A stretch of DNA of 64,000 nt from an uncultured Alcanivorax sp. Lineage in GTDB: Bacteria > Pseudomonadota > Gammaproteobacteria > Pseudomonadales > Alcanivoracaceae. Below are positions 17,690 through 26,067 of the stretch, piece by piece (positions within the stretch are counted from its first letter, which is position 1; every line of letters begins with the position of its first letter). Where the stretch lies: the NCBI RefSeq assembly GCF_947258575.1, contig NZ_CAMYIV010000004.1, positions 124,001 to 188,000 on the forward strand, read 5' to 3'. The notes beneath the pieces are model-generated. The model did no database searches. It was not told the origin of the DNA and saw only the letters and a program-made list of their open reading frames with translations. The translations under genes were made by a program, and so were the position numbers.

Positions 17690-18073
17690 TTATTTCAGTT
17701 TTTCCAGCATGGCTGCCATGCGGGTTCGTACCACTTCAATGGCCTTGTAGGGGCGGATCATCACTTTGAAGTCGATGATCTTTCCGTCCTTATCCCACTG
17801 GAGCATGTCCACGCCATTGACGGCGATGCCGTCCAGCTCGACGGCAAATTCAAGAACGGAATGATCCCCGTCATGCACTTCGCGCACATAACGAAAGCTG
17901 TCGTTGAGCAGTACGTGCAGTGCCGCGGTGAGGTAGGCGGTGGTCAGTGCCTTGCCGGTTTGCGGGGTATGCACCAACGGAGAGTGGAACACGGCTTCGT
18001 CGGCAATCAGATCGCTGAGTAATTGCGGATCGCGGGTTTTCACCACTGCGTGCCAGGCATCAATATTCGCCAT
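17690..18073 (-). CDS. NTF2-like / SnoaL-like domain protein
   Basis: 127 residues forming one NTF2-like domain: an N-terminal helix (MANIDAWHAVVKTRDPQLLSDLI), then ADEAVFHSPLVHTPQTGKA and a beta-rich half ending in MIRPYKAIEVVRTRMAAML. The fold is a cone used by isomerases, hydrolases and binding proteins; no catalytic residues can be assigned. It lies 12 bp downstream of the nitronate monooxygenase gene on the same strand and is probably co-transcribed with it under the TetR regulator further upstream. Confidence 0.75.
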   Translation of the reverse strand: MANIDAWHAVVKTRDPQLLSDLIADEAVFHSPLVHTPQTGKALTTAYLTAALHVLLNDSFRYVREVHDGDHSVLEFAVELDGIAVNGVDMLQWDKDGKIIDFKVMIRPYKAIEVVRTRMAAMLEKLK

Positions 18074-18085
18074 GGATGATCTCCT

Positions 18086-19051
18086 TCAGGCTGCATTCAG
18101 TGCGCGGCGGGCCTGTTCATATTCTTCCGTCAGCCTGGCGATGGCGTCGCCGGCACTCTGGATGGCGTCCACTGCACCAATGCCTTGGCCGCAGCCCCAG
18201 ATATCTTTCCAGGCTTTCTTGTCGGAATCGCCGCCAGAGCCGAAGTTCATCGCAGAGGGGTCACTTTCCGGCAGGTCGTTGGGGTCCATGCCCGCGTTGA
18301 TGATGGAGGGGGCCAGGTAGTTGCCATGCACCCCGGTGAACAGGTTGCTGTAGACGATATCGTCCGCACGGCTGTCCACGATCATCTGCTTGTAGCCCTG
18401 GGCCGCATTGGCTTCTTCGGTGGCAATGAACATGGAACCGATATAGGCCAGATCGGCGCCCATGGCCTGGGCGGCCAGCACGCTGCGGCCATTGGCGATG
18501 GAGCCGGACAGGGCCAGCGGGCCATCAAACCAGGTGCGCAGTTCCTGAATCAGGGCAAAGGGGGACTGGGTGCCGGCATGGCCACCGGCGCCGGCGGCAA
18601 CCGCGATGAGGCCGTCAGCCCCTTTCTCGACGGCCTTGCGGCCGAAGTGGTCATTGATCACGTCATGCATCACCAGGCCGCCCCAGCCGTGCACTGCCTG
18701 GTTCACTTCGACACGGGCGCCCAGTGAGGTGATCACCATCGGTACCTTGTACTTCTCACACAGCTCCAGATCTTTCTCCAGGCGGTCGTTGGAGCGGTGC
18801 ACGATCTGGTTGACCGCAAAGGGGGCGGCGGGTTGCTCCGGGTGGTCCCGGTCCCAGGCGGCCAGTTCCTCGGTAATGCGATGCAGCCACTCGTCCAGTT
18901 GCGATAAAGGGCGGGCATTCAGGGAAGGAAAGGAGCCGATGATGCCGGCCTTGCACTGGGCTAGCACCAGATCCGGGTTGGAAATAATGAAAAGGGGTGA
19001 GCCCATCACGGGCAGGCGCAGGCGGTCAGCAATGGAAGCGGGCAGGGACAT
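18086..19051 (-). CDS. Nitronate monooxygenase / 2-nitropropane dioxygenase-like flavoprotein
   Basis: 321 residues of TIM-barrel NPD type: LPVMGSPLFIISNPDLVLAQ at the N terminus, GADGLIAVAAGAGGHAG (FMN phosphate region with the conserved GxGGH), and ALSGSIANGRSVLAAQAMGADLAYIGSMF. The family oxidises alkyl nitronates with FMN and O2, but many members in Alcanivorax-like genomes probably act on other substrates; enoyl-reductase FabK is a related alternative. Ribosome-binding site TTGGAGGA precedes the ATG. A TGTAAAATTTACA palindrome lies about 30 bp upstream. Confidence 0.82.
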   Translation of the reverse strand: MSLPASIADRLRLPVMGSPLFIISNPDLVLAQCKAGIIGSFPSLNARPLSQLDEWLHRITEELAAWDRDHPEQPAAPFAVNQIVHRSNDRLEKDLELCEKYKVPMVITSLGARVEVNQAVHGWGGLVMHDVINDHFGRKAVEKGADGLIAVAAGAGGHAGTQSPFALIQELRTWFDGPLALSGSIANGRSVLAAQAMGADLAYIGSMFIATEEANAAQGYKQMIVDSRADDIVYSNLFTGVHGNYLAPSIINAGMDPNDLPESDPSAMNFGSGGDSDKKAWKDIWGCGQGIGAVDAIQSAGDAIARLTEEYEQARRALNAA

Positions 19052-19079
19052 GATGGGTCCTCCAATAGTTGGTTTACCC

Positions 19080-19092
19080 TGTAAAATTTACA
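19080..19092. promoter_or_regulatory. Operator-like palindrome upstream of nitronate monooxygenase
   Basis: TGTAAA-A-TTTACA is a perfect palindrome with a single central base. Next to it on the minus strand lies a TATAAT-like hexamer (in TTATTATATACA), so binding here would block the promoter. The half-site TTTACA recurs at 19791-19801 (TTACAGTGTAA) ahead of the TetR gene, which makes the TetR protein the probable ligand-controlled repressor. Confidence 0.5.
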
Positions 19093-19144
19093 TTGTATAT
19101 AATAAAGGTCAAGTCCCGCCTGTCCGTGCCGGTGAGCGAACCGG

Positions 19145-19762
19145 TCAGTGGTCCAGGGTGGGAGGGTTAACGCGCATACCCGCATACAGGGTGCGCATGA
19201 TCTTCTCGCGCAGGGTATCGCCATCCATGCCGCGCAGGCCGCTGGCCAGTTCCAGTACCACGATGCCGTGCAGGGTGGCCCAGAACATATAGCCGATCAG
19301 CTGGGCGTCCCCTTCCAGCAGGCCGGCGTCAATCATTTCGCGCACATAGGCTACCATGGTTTCCTGGGCACGGAGATTGGCCTGACGCAGCTCCGGGTAA
19401 CGCTCTTCGTCGGGTTGGGTGAAAGAGAAAATCAGCTGATAGGCCGCCGGATAGGTCTTGGCAAAGGCCACATAGGCATCGCCCACCGCCCGGGCCTTGG
19501 CGCGGGCATCCGGGGCCTGCTGCACCGCCTGTTCCAGGTTGGCGGAAAAGCGATGAAAGGCTTCTGCGCGCACGGTGGCAAGGATCTCGTCCTTGTCCTG
19601 GAAGTAGCGGTAGGGGGTCATCGGGCTGACCCCGAGGGTGCTGGCGATCTGACGCATGGTCACATTCTGCGGCCCCCGCTCGATAAACAGCCGGGTGGCC
19701 ACATCACAGACCTTGTCGCGGAAAGCGGCAATTTCCTCGTCGGTTTTGGGCTTCTTCGCCAA
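19145..19762 (-). CDS. TetR-family transcriptional regulator
   Basis: About 205 residues. The N-terminal TetR helix-turn-helix is clear: RDKVCDVATRLFIERGPQNV, then MRQIASTLGVSPMTPYRYFQ followed by DKDEIL. The C-terminal ligand domain resembles TetR_C_33/WHG types. A TTG start at 19762 is chosen because GGAG lies seven bases upstream and the sequence then begins with the typical AKKPKTDEEI tail; the open frame extends 37 codons further without similarity. It sits just upstream of the nitronate monooxygenase and NTF2-like genes and likely represses them and itself. Confidence 0.82.
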   Translation of the reverse strand: MAKKPKTDEEIAAFRDKVCDVATRLFIERGPQNVTMRQIASTLGVSPMTPYRYFQDKDEILATVRAEAFHRFSANLEQAVQQAPDARAKARAVGDAYVAFAKTYPAAYQLIFSFTQPDEERYPELRQANLRAQETMVAYVREMIDAGLLEGDAQLIGYMFWATLHGIVVLELASGLRGMDGDTLREKIMRTLYAGMRVNPPTLDH

Positions 19763-19882
19763 GCTGTAGCTCCGGTGCCGGGGTTTGGGCTTACAGTGTA
19801 AACGAACTGCGCCCTGCAACCGAAACCGGCACACAAATTGAATGGATAACGGAGAACTCCCAATGCCATACAAGGGGCGCTT

Positions 19883-20326
19883 GTGTCGTTACCTCCGGAT
19901 TTTATGCAGGCCCGCGTGGATGCGGTAAAGAACCGTCTGGATGTGCCGGTATGTAGTCTCTACCAGGCGGATGAGATCCGGGAAATTCTGGTGATAGTTG
20001 CCACCAGTGGCCTCAACCAGAAAGCGCGGGGCGCCATGCTCTCTTTCCAGCAGGGGCTTACTGGCAAGGTGGCCCGCAGTCGAGGGGCGGTGGTGGCCCG
20101 TGACATCAAGGCCCACGCTGAATATCACTATGTACCCGGCTCCGATGAGGAGCGCTTTCAGAGTTATCTGGGTATTCCCCTGGAACAGGACGGTCGGCTC
20201 TACGGGGTGTTGGTGGTGCAGACGGAAGCGAAGAAGACCTTTTTCCTGAAGGATATAAGGGAGTTGCACAGTGCCGGCAAGGATCTGCTGGAAGCATTGA
20301 AACTGGCCGTCCGACAGGCCTCCTGA
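19883..20326 (+). CDS. GAF-domain protein
   Basis: 147 residues forming a single GAF domain, similar in layout to the N-terminal GAF domain of PtsP: DVPVCSLYQADE, MLSFQQGLTGKVARSRGAVV and SYLGIPLEQDGRLYGVLVVQ. GAF domains bind small ligands or form dimers; no output domain is fused, so it may signal through a partner. The GTG at 19883 follows AAGGGG; an ATG seven codons in is an alternative. It diverges from the TetR gene. Confidence 0.78.
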   Translation: MSLPPDFMQARVDAVKNRLDVPVCSLYQADEIREILVIVATSGLNQKARGAMLSFQQGLTGKVARSRGAVVARDIKAHAEYHYVPGSDEERFQSYLGIPLEQDGRLYGVLVVQTEAKKTFFLKDIRELHSAGKDLLEALKLAVRQAS

Positions 20327-20413
20327 TTAAGTCATTGTGATGATCCATGTGCCCTTTCCTTGGGCTGACTGTCCTCTGTGGTTATGATGCGATGGTCTTG
20401 GGAGGGGGTGGCT

Positions 20414-21076
20414 GTGAGTCGAATCTTGATTGTGGACGATGAACCACGCATCGCGGAGCCATTGATGTTTGCGCTGGAGCGCGAGCATTTCGCGGTGGAC
20501 CATGTGCCGCTTGGCCAGCAGGCGCTGGATTGTCTGGCCGCTCAGGCCTTCGATCTGGTGGTGTTGGACGTGGGCCTGCCAGACTTGAGTGGTTTCGAGG
20601 TGCTCAAGCAGCTACGACAAACCAGCCAGGTACCGGTATTGTTTCTCACCGCCCGCCAGGATGAAGTGGATCGTATCCTCGGACTGGAACTGGGCGGCGA
20701 CGATTACGTGACCAAGCCCTTCAGCCCCCGTGAAGTGGTGGCGCGCATTCGCGCCATCCTGAAACGGCTTTCCCCTCGCGCGGATGACAGCAACACCAGT
20801 CTGTGGCAGCTGGACGAGGCCGGTGCGCGTATTCTGTTTCGTGGCACCTCACTGACGCTGACCCGTTCGGAATTTCGGATTCTGTCTGCCCTGCTGAAAC
20901 ATCCCGGGCAAGTATTCACCCGCGCGCAGTTACTGGATATCTGCGACAGCGATGAAGACAGCTTCGAGCGCAGTGTGGACACCCATATCAAAACCCTGCG
21001 CGCAAAATTACGGCCACTGGACGGTGAGAGTCTTATCGCCACCCGGCGCGGCATCGGCTACTACCTGGAGAGTTAA
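20414..21076 (+). CDS. creB: Response regulator CreB (OmpR/PhoB type)
   Basis: 220 residues. Receiver domain with acidic pocket VDDE near residue 7, phospho-acceptor Asp52 in VVLDVGLPD, and Lys near 102 in VTKPFSP. The C-terminal winged helix contains LTRSEFRILSALLKHPG and DTHIKTLRAKLRP, typical of OmpR-type DNA binding. The GTG start has GGAGGGGG upstream. creC follows 6 bp later and creD after it; the three together identify the CreBC carbon-source/redox and beta-lactam-related system. Confidence 0.88.
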   Translation: MSRILIVDDEPRIAEPLMFALEREHFAVDHVPLGQQALDCLAAQAFDLVVLDVGLPDLSGFEVLKQLRQTSQVPVLFLTARQDEVDRILGLELGGDDYVTKPFSPREVVARIRAILKRLSPRADDSNTSLWQLDEAGARILFRGTSLTLTRSEFRILSALLKHPGQVFTRAQLLDICDSDEDSFERSVDTHIKTLRAKLRPLDGESLIATRRGIGYYLES

Positions 21077-21082
21077 ACGCAG

Positions 21083-22492
21083 ATGAAACTCGGGCAGCGC
21101 TTACTGGTGTTCTACTTCCTGATTCTCGGGCTGGTGGGCTGGTTCGTGCTGGACCTGGTGTTCGGCCAGGCCAAGCCGCTGGTGCGCCAGTCCGCCGAAG
21201 AAACCCTGGTGGACGCGGCCAACCTGCTGGCGGAAATCGTTGCCGAGGATGCCGCTAACGGCCAGATCGTGATTACCCCGTCCCTGCGCCAGGCGCTCAA
21301 TCGTTACGCCGGCCGTACCCCGGATGCGGATATCTGGGGTCTGAAAAAAGATCGCATTCATACCCATATCTACATCACCGGCCCCACCGGTGTGGTGCTG
21401 TTCGACTCCAGAGGAAAAGATGAAGGCGAGGACTTTTCCCGCTGGAACGATGTGCACCTGACCCTGCAGGGGCGCTACGGAGCGCGCACCACCCGTACGG
21501 ACCCTGAGGACCCATCCACCTCGGTGATGTATGTGGCCGCGCCGATCCGTGATGGCGGCAGCCTGGTCGGGGTGATCAGCCTGGGCAAACCGGGCCGGGC
21601 CATCGAGCCTTTTGTGCAACAGGCAGAGCGTCATCTGATGCTGTATGGCGGTTTGGCCCTGTTCGGTTGTCTGGTGTTGGGTGTGCTGCTTGCCTGGTGG
21701 CTAAGCCGTCGGGTCAATCGCTTGCGCCGTTATGCGGAGGCGGTGGCCAACAACGAACGCCCGGCACCACCGGTGTTTCGCGGTAACGATGAAATCCGTG
21801 ATCTGGCGGATGCGGTTACCGCCATGCGTCGTCGCCTGGAAGAGCGGGCGCGGCTGGAAGATAACGTGAGCCTGCTGACCCATGAAATGAAAAGCCCGCT
21901 GGCGGCCATTCGTGGCGCTGGGGAAATTCTCCACGATGAAATCAGCGACCCATCACTGACGCGTTTCACCGACAACGTGATCCACGAAAGCCAGCGACTC
22001 AGCGATCTGCTGGATCGGCTGTTGGCCATGGCAAAACTGGAAAAGCTGGAAAGCCTGCCCGCCCGCAAGAGTCGCGTGACTATTTCGGCGCTGGTCGAAG
22101 ACTGGCAGAGCAGCCGCTATTCCTTGCTGGCAGAAAAACATCTGGAGGTCAGCGTGAATGACGGTGTACTCCAGGCAGAAGCGGAAACTCTCAAGCTGGC
22201 CCTGTTCAACCTGCTGGATAACGCCCTGCGCTTTGCCAACGCAGAAACCACCCTTACAGTACAAGTGGAAGGAGATAGCCTGACCGTGGAAAACATCGGC
22301 CCGGCCATCCCCGACTACGCCCTGGACCGCGTCACCGAACGCTTCTATTCCTTGCCTGCCCCAGGCCACGACAAGAGCTCCGGCCTCGGCCTGACCATGG
22401 TGGCCGAAATCGCCAGCCTGCACGGCGGCAGCCTGATACTGACCAACACCAACAACGGCGTGCGCGCCACCCTGACAATCCCCCAGAACTGA
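21083..22492 (+). CDS. creC: Sensor histidine kinase CreC
   Basis: 469 residues. Transmembrane helices at about 7-26 and 186-207 flank a periplasmic sensor domain of roughly 155 residues; a HAMP-like linker leads to HisKA with the phospho-acceptor His267 in LLTHEMKSPLAAIRG, and HATPase_c with NLLDNALRFA, and SSGLGLTMVAEIASLHGG. Length and N terminus (MKLGQRLLVFYFLILGLVG) match CreC. It is translationally close to creB and would phosphorylate it. Confidence 0.9.
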   Translation: MKLGQRLLVFYFLILGLVGWFVLDLVFGQAKPLVRQSAEETLVDAANLLAEIVAEDAANGQIVITPSLRQALNRYAGRTPDADIWGLKKDRIHTHIYITGPTGVVLFDSRGKDEGEDFSRWNDVHLTLQGRYGARTTRTDPEDPSTSVMYVAAPIRDGGSLVGVISLGKPGRAIEPFVQQAERHLMLYGGLALFGCLVLGVLLAWWLSRRVNRLRRYAEAVANNERPAPPVFRGNDEIRDLADAVTAMRRRLEERARLEDNVSLLTHEMKSPLAAIRGAGEILHDEISDPSLTRFTDNVIHESQRLSDLLDRLLAMAKLEKLESLPARKSRVTISALVEDWQSSRYSLLAEKHLEVSVNDGVLQAEAETLKLALFNLLDNALRFANAETTLTVQVEGDSLTVENIGPAIPDYALDRVTERFYSLPAPGHDKSSGLGLTMVAEIASLHGGSLILTNTNNGVRATLTIPQN

Positions 22493-22626
22493 AAACGCTC
22501 CTAGGGTCAGTCAGGTTTGGGGTTTGATTTTCCTTGTAGCTTGCCGCTCTCCTGCCCCCACACAATCCCCACAAAACCCCCAAGCTGACTACGCAAACTG
22601 GCCTCTCCAAATGAGGGAGAGGAACC

Positions 22627-23994
22627 ATGCGACCCAACCTGTTATTGAAGATGCTCACCATTGCCGGCCTGCTCATGGTGCTGGTGATTCCCCTGTTGAT
22701 GATCCAGGACAAGGTTATCGACCGTAGCCAGGAAGCCTGGCAGGTAAAACAACAGATCGCCCGTCAGGTCAGTGGCGAGCAGCAGATCAGTGGCCCGGTG
22801 ATTGTTACCCAGCGGGTCCGCAAACAACTGGTGGAGAAGGCGGACTGTCGTCGCGGCGACAGCTGTACCGTGGTGGAAAAACGCACCGTACTGGAAAGTC
22901 AGATTCCTGATGTGCTGAATGTGGATGGCCAGCTACAGACGCAGATGCGTTACCGGGGCATCTACGGCACGCCGGTCTATCGCAGCCTGTTACATCTGGA
23001 AGCGGTGTTTCCGGCCAATTGGCAGCAAATCAAACAGGCGGAGCAAGTCCTGGCGTCGCGGCCCTCGTTGTTGGTGCTACAAATCAGCGACCTGCGCGGT
23101 CTGGTGGAGCGTCCGCAAATTCTGGTTAACGATGTGCCCCTGCCGTTGGTGGAAACCGAGCAGTTGCCGTCCGGTCTGGGCGCCAACGCGGTGGCAGTGC
23201 AATTGCCCGATGATCTGGCCGGTGCCTTTACCGTCAAGGTGCGCCTGAACCTGAACGGTACCGAATCCCTCGCTGCCTTGCCGCTGGCGAAAGAAACCCG
23301 CATCGGCTTGCGCGCTGACTGGCCTCACCCCAGCTTCGAAGGGCTGGTATTGCCGGTGGAAAGAGAGATCAATGCGGATGGTTTCACCAGCCAGTGGCGC
23401 ACCAACAGCCTGGCAGCGGCCAGTGCCATTCTCTGTGCCCGGGGTGATGGTGCCTGTGGTGATGCCAGTCAGGCCCTGCGGGTAAGACTGGTGCAGCCGG
23501 TAACCGGTTTGCTGTCGAGCGAGCGGGCCCTGAAATACAGCTACCTGATTGTCGGGCTGACGTTTGCTGCCTTTTTCCTGTTCGAGATATTGCGTCGTTA
23601 CCCGTTGCACGCCATGCAGTACTTGTTGGTGGGTCTGGCGCTGGCCATGTTCTATCTGTTGCTGGTGGCGTTAAGCGAGCATATTGATTTTGCCCTGGCC
23701 TACCTGGTGGCGGCTCTATCCTGCTGTGCCCTGATCGGCGTCTACCTGATGGCCGTACTGCGATCACCGAAAGCCGGCTGGATCTTTGCCGTCAGTTTGC
23801 TACTGGTACAGGGCCTGATCTACGGCATCCTGATGGCAGAAGACTATGCCCTGCTACTCGGCGCCCTGTTGCTGTTTGCTGCCCTGACCCTGGTTATGGT
23901 CGTTACCCGCAACCTTGACTGGTATGCCTTTGCCGTCCCCGGCAAGGCCACGGCAAAAGCAAAAAACGACCAGGATGACGGCCATGAGCAGTAG
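22627..23994 (+). CDS. creD: Inner-membrane protein CreD
   Basis: 455 residues (E. coli CreD 450). One N-terminal transmembrane helix (about 7-25), a large periplasmic domain to about residue 300 with the CreD-type segments RYRGIYGTPVYRS and FTSQWRTNSLA, then five or so C-terminal membrane helices beginning with ALKYSYLIVGLTFAAFFLFE and YPLHAMQYLLVGLALAMFYL. Loss or gain of CreD affects cell envelope stability and colicin tolerance in enterics. It lies 134 bp after creC; I found no TTCAC-N6-TTCAC cre-tag in that gap. Confidence 0.9.
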   Translation: MRPNLLLKMLTIAGLLMVLVIPLLMIQDKVIDRSQEAWQVKQQIARQVSGEQQISGPVIVTQRVRKQLVEKADCRRGDSCTVVEKRTVLESQIPDVLNVDGQLQTQMRYRGIYGTPVYRSLLHLEAVFPANWQQIKQAEQVLASRPSLLVLQISDLRGLVERPQILVNDVPLPLVETEQLPSGLGANAVAVQLPDDLAGAFTVKVRLNLNGTESLAALPLAKETRIGLRADWPHPSFEGLVLPVEREINADGFTSQWRTNSLAAASAILCARGDGACGDASQALRVRLVQPVTGLLSSERALKYSYLIVGLTFAAFFLFEILRRYPLHAMQYLLVGLALAMFYLLLVALSEHIDFALAYLVAALSCCALIGVYLMAVLRSPKAGWIFAVSLLLVQGLIYGILMAEDYALLLGALLLFAALTLVMVVTRNLDWYAFAVPGKATAKAKNDQDDGHEQ

Positions 23995-24238
23995 TCGCAT
24001 TGCACGGTTGTTGCGCGCCAGTCGACGCTTTCCCGCCCACCGTCGCGGTTTGCTGGGGCGGGCTCTACGCCTGACCCAGCAGGCCCTTGCCGGAAACGCT
24101 AACGATGGTGACGCGCTTGTTTGGCTGGGTGTTATCTGGTGGCAGCTGGGGGCAAGGCGCCGAGGCCGGGAGATATTCAAAGCACTCCATCGATCCCCTG
24201 GAGGTCCTGTTTTCCGCAGGTCCGTGGAGCCTTTTTGA
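23975..24238 (+). CDS. Small basic TPR-like protein overlapping creD
   Basis: 87 residues from ATG 23975 (or 84 from 23984), starting inside the last codons of creD, which suggests translational coupling. The N terminus is strongly basic (SRIARLLRASRRFPAHRRGL); the middle, ALRLTQQALAGNANDGDALV then WLGVIWWQLGARRRG, resembles one tetratricopeptide repeat pair. Family not recognised. The overlap with creD and continued reading frame bias support it as a real fourth gene of the cre operon; no ribosome-binding site is strong. Confidence 0.5.
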   Translation: MTAMSSSRIARLLRASRRFPAHRRGLLGRALRLTQQALAGNANDGDALVWLGVIWWQLGARRRGREIFKALHRSPGGPVFRRSVEPF

Positions 24239-24392
24239 TAACGCGAAACCCACCCATCAATTCGCCGCCAAAGGCAATCTTGTGAATATTGCGGTTTTTT
24301 TACAATTGGGTTACTACTTAACGCGGACCAAGGGAGTCCATGAACGGGCTCAGGATGGCCTTGGTTCACTTTTATTAATCAGGGAGAAAGTC

Positions 24393-25067
24393 ATGAATAA
24401 GAAAATTCCAGTGTTTGCGATTGCCGCGCTTGCCGGTGCCATCAGCCAGACTGCCATGGCTGAAGCGCCTTCTTTCAACTACGTGCAGTTCGACTATGTG
24501 GTATCCGGTGACTCGGAAGTTAGCGAGGGTGGTCTGTCCGAGTCGTTTGATCTTGAACAGGGTTTCGGTCTGCAAGGCGGGTTCGAAATCGGTGACTATG
24601 TCATGGTCATGGGCCGTCATTTGTCGCTGGACTATGAGGATGACCTGGGTTTTGCATTGGGTGATACTGATAATGCCGTGTTTAACGACATGACGTTTAT
24701 TGGTGTTGGTGCGCATATCCCGGTGGCGGATATGGTCGACCTTTATGGTGCAGTCGGGTTCAGCCGTCCAACGTTCATTGGTATTGCTGGAGAGGGGTAT
24801 GGCCTGGAAGTCGGCGCCCGTGCCAACTTTGAAATGGTGACCGCATCACTTTGGTACAACATGGGTGAGACGGATACCAAGATCGGTGGAGACTCCCTGG
24901 ACATTGACCCGGAATTGCTGGGGTTGGATGTGGCCATCTCCTTCGCCCCGGATGCGCCCGAGCTGGTGTTGGGGTACGTTGATGCGACCCACGAACTCGA
25001 GATCGACAACGATAAACTTGACCTGGATTACGATCACTTCTCAATTGGTGTAAGAAAATCCTTCTGA
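24393..25067 (+). CDS. Outer-membrane beta-barrel protein
   Basis: 224 residues. Signal peptide 1-23 (MNKKIPVFAIAALAGAISQ, then TAMA), followed by alternating amphipathic strands and a C-terminal phenylalanine (GVRKSF), the outer-membrane assembly signature. The domain looks like an eight-stranded OmpA/OmpW-like barrel rich in Asp. The ATG follows AGGGAGAAAG; the longer upstream frame crosses the previous gene. A strong terminator follows. Function is unknown; it may be a small porin or structural barrel. Confidence 0.8.
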   Translation: MNKKIPVFAIAALAGAISQTAMAEAPSFNYVQFDYVVSGDSEVSEGGLSESFDLEQGFGLQGGFEIGDYVMVMGRHLSLDYEDDLGFALGDTDNAVFNDMTFIGVGAHIPVADMVDLYGAVGFSRPTFIGIAGEGYGLEVGARANFEMVTASLWYNMGETDTKIGGDSLDIDPELLGLDVAISFAPDAPELVLGYVDATHELEIDNDKLDLDYDHFSIGVRKSF

Positions 25068-25078
25068 TCATCCTGGCC

Positions 25079-25105
25079 CGGGATCCGCTTGCGGATCCCG
25101 TTTTT
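25079..25105 (+). terminator. Rho-independent terminator after the beta-barrel gene
   Basis: CGGGATCCGC (25079-25088) pairs with GCGGATCCCG (25091-25100), followed by TTTTT. Confidence 0.9.
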
Positions 25106-25200
25106 CTTCTTGCTCCAGGAAAAATACTTCCATCTTTATCAGTCAACGGAAAATTTTCTTTCACCGGTTTAGTGATCGAGTACCTTTTGGGTTTTAAAAA

Positions 25201-25240
25201 AAAGAGGCCGCGCTCCGTCATTGAGGAACGCGGCCTCTTT
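25201..25240. terminator. Bidirectional terminator before the tetR gene
   Basis: AAAGAGGCCGCG (25201-25212) pairs with CGCGGCCTCTTT (25229-25240). A-rich sequence on the left and T-rich on the right allow use in both directions. Confidence 0.85.
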
Positions 25241-25296
25241 GTTTCCAGTATCGACAAGTGCTATTGCGCGAACTATTAACTATTCACTGTTAATTA

Positions 25297-25944
25297 TTAA
25301 TTGCCTTTCCCGTATGCCCGCAAAAACACTTCCACCACCTGTTCCGCATGGGGCTGGGCTTCGCTGGCAGTCATCGGCTGCTGATAGCCGATCATCACCC
25401 GCATGTGCTGGCAGCCCTGCAACAGGGCAAAGAAGTTTTCCGATGCCTGCTTGGGATCACTGACGTCAAGCTGACCGGAGGCGTTGGCGCTGCGGATCAG
25501 ATTTTCCATGGCGGTGAGGGTGCGTTGCGGGCCCGCCTCGAAAAACAACCGAGACATTTCCGGGTCCTGGGTGGCCTGGCTGTTCATCAGCCGTTGAAGC
25601 TCCACGGCATCCGGGCTGTGGATCAACTCGAGAAAGGCCAGGCCGATCTTGGTGAGGGTGGTGCGCAGGGGCTGGCTTTCGTCCAATGCAAAGATCGGCA
25701 CCGGCAGCATATTCTGGCATTTCGCCTCGATAGCGGCGGAAAATAACGTTTCCTTGTCGCTGAAGTGGCTATAAACCGTCAGCTTGGAGACCCGGGCCTC
25801 CTTGGCCACTGCATCCATGCTGGTGCCGGCAAATCCCTGGGAAACAAAGAGTTTCTTGGCGGAATCCAGAATGGCGGCACGCTTGGCCGGATCCTTGGGG
25901 CGGCCACGGGCGGCAGGGGCGGAGGTGTCTGTCATCTCGGTCAT
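25297..25944 (-). CDS. TetR-family regulator of the adjacent RND efflux pump
   Basis: 215 residues. Typical AcrR-like N terminus: a short acidic lead, RGRPKDPAKRAAILDSAKKL, then the helix-turn-helix MDAVAKEARVSKLTVYSHFS followed by DKETLF. The C-terminal half matches TetR domains of RND-pump regulators. It diverges from the membrane-fusion protein gene; the 123-bp gap has two copies of TAC(C/T)GGAC(A/G)GT. The expected role is repression of the pump until a toxic ligand binds. Confidence 0.88.
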   Translation of the reverse strand: MTEMTDTSAPAARGRPKDPAKRAAILDSAKKLFVSQGFAGTSMDAVAKEARVSKLTVYSHFSDKETLFSAAIEAKCQNMLPVPIFALDESQPLRTTLTKIGLAFLELIHSPDAVELQRLMNSQATQDPEMSRLFFEAGPQRTLTAMENLIRSANASGQLDVSDPKQASENFFALLQGCQHMRVMIGYQQPMTASEAQPHAEQVVEVFLRAYGKGN

Positions 25945-25951
25945 ATTTCAA

Positions 25952-25997
25952 TACTGGACGGTTCAGTTTAATAAAATTACTATACCGGACAGTATAG
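25952..25997. promoter_or_regulatory. Tandem TetR operator candidates between tetR and RND pump genes
   Basis: TACTGGACGGTTCA (25952-25965) and TACCGGACAGTATA (25983-25996) are similar and lie 31 bp apart, three helical turns. The second is part of an inverted repeat CTATAC-N6-GTATAG (25980-25997). Both lie between the divergent starts, so binding would shut both promoters. Confidence 0.55.
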
Positions 25998-26067
25998 CAT
26001 ACTGGAAAGGTCGCCGTCGGTGGCTTTCGAGGTATACACGGGTTAGCAAGGCTAGAGGGTAGCTGCC

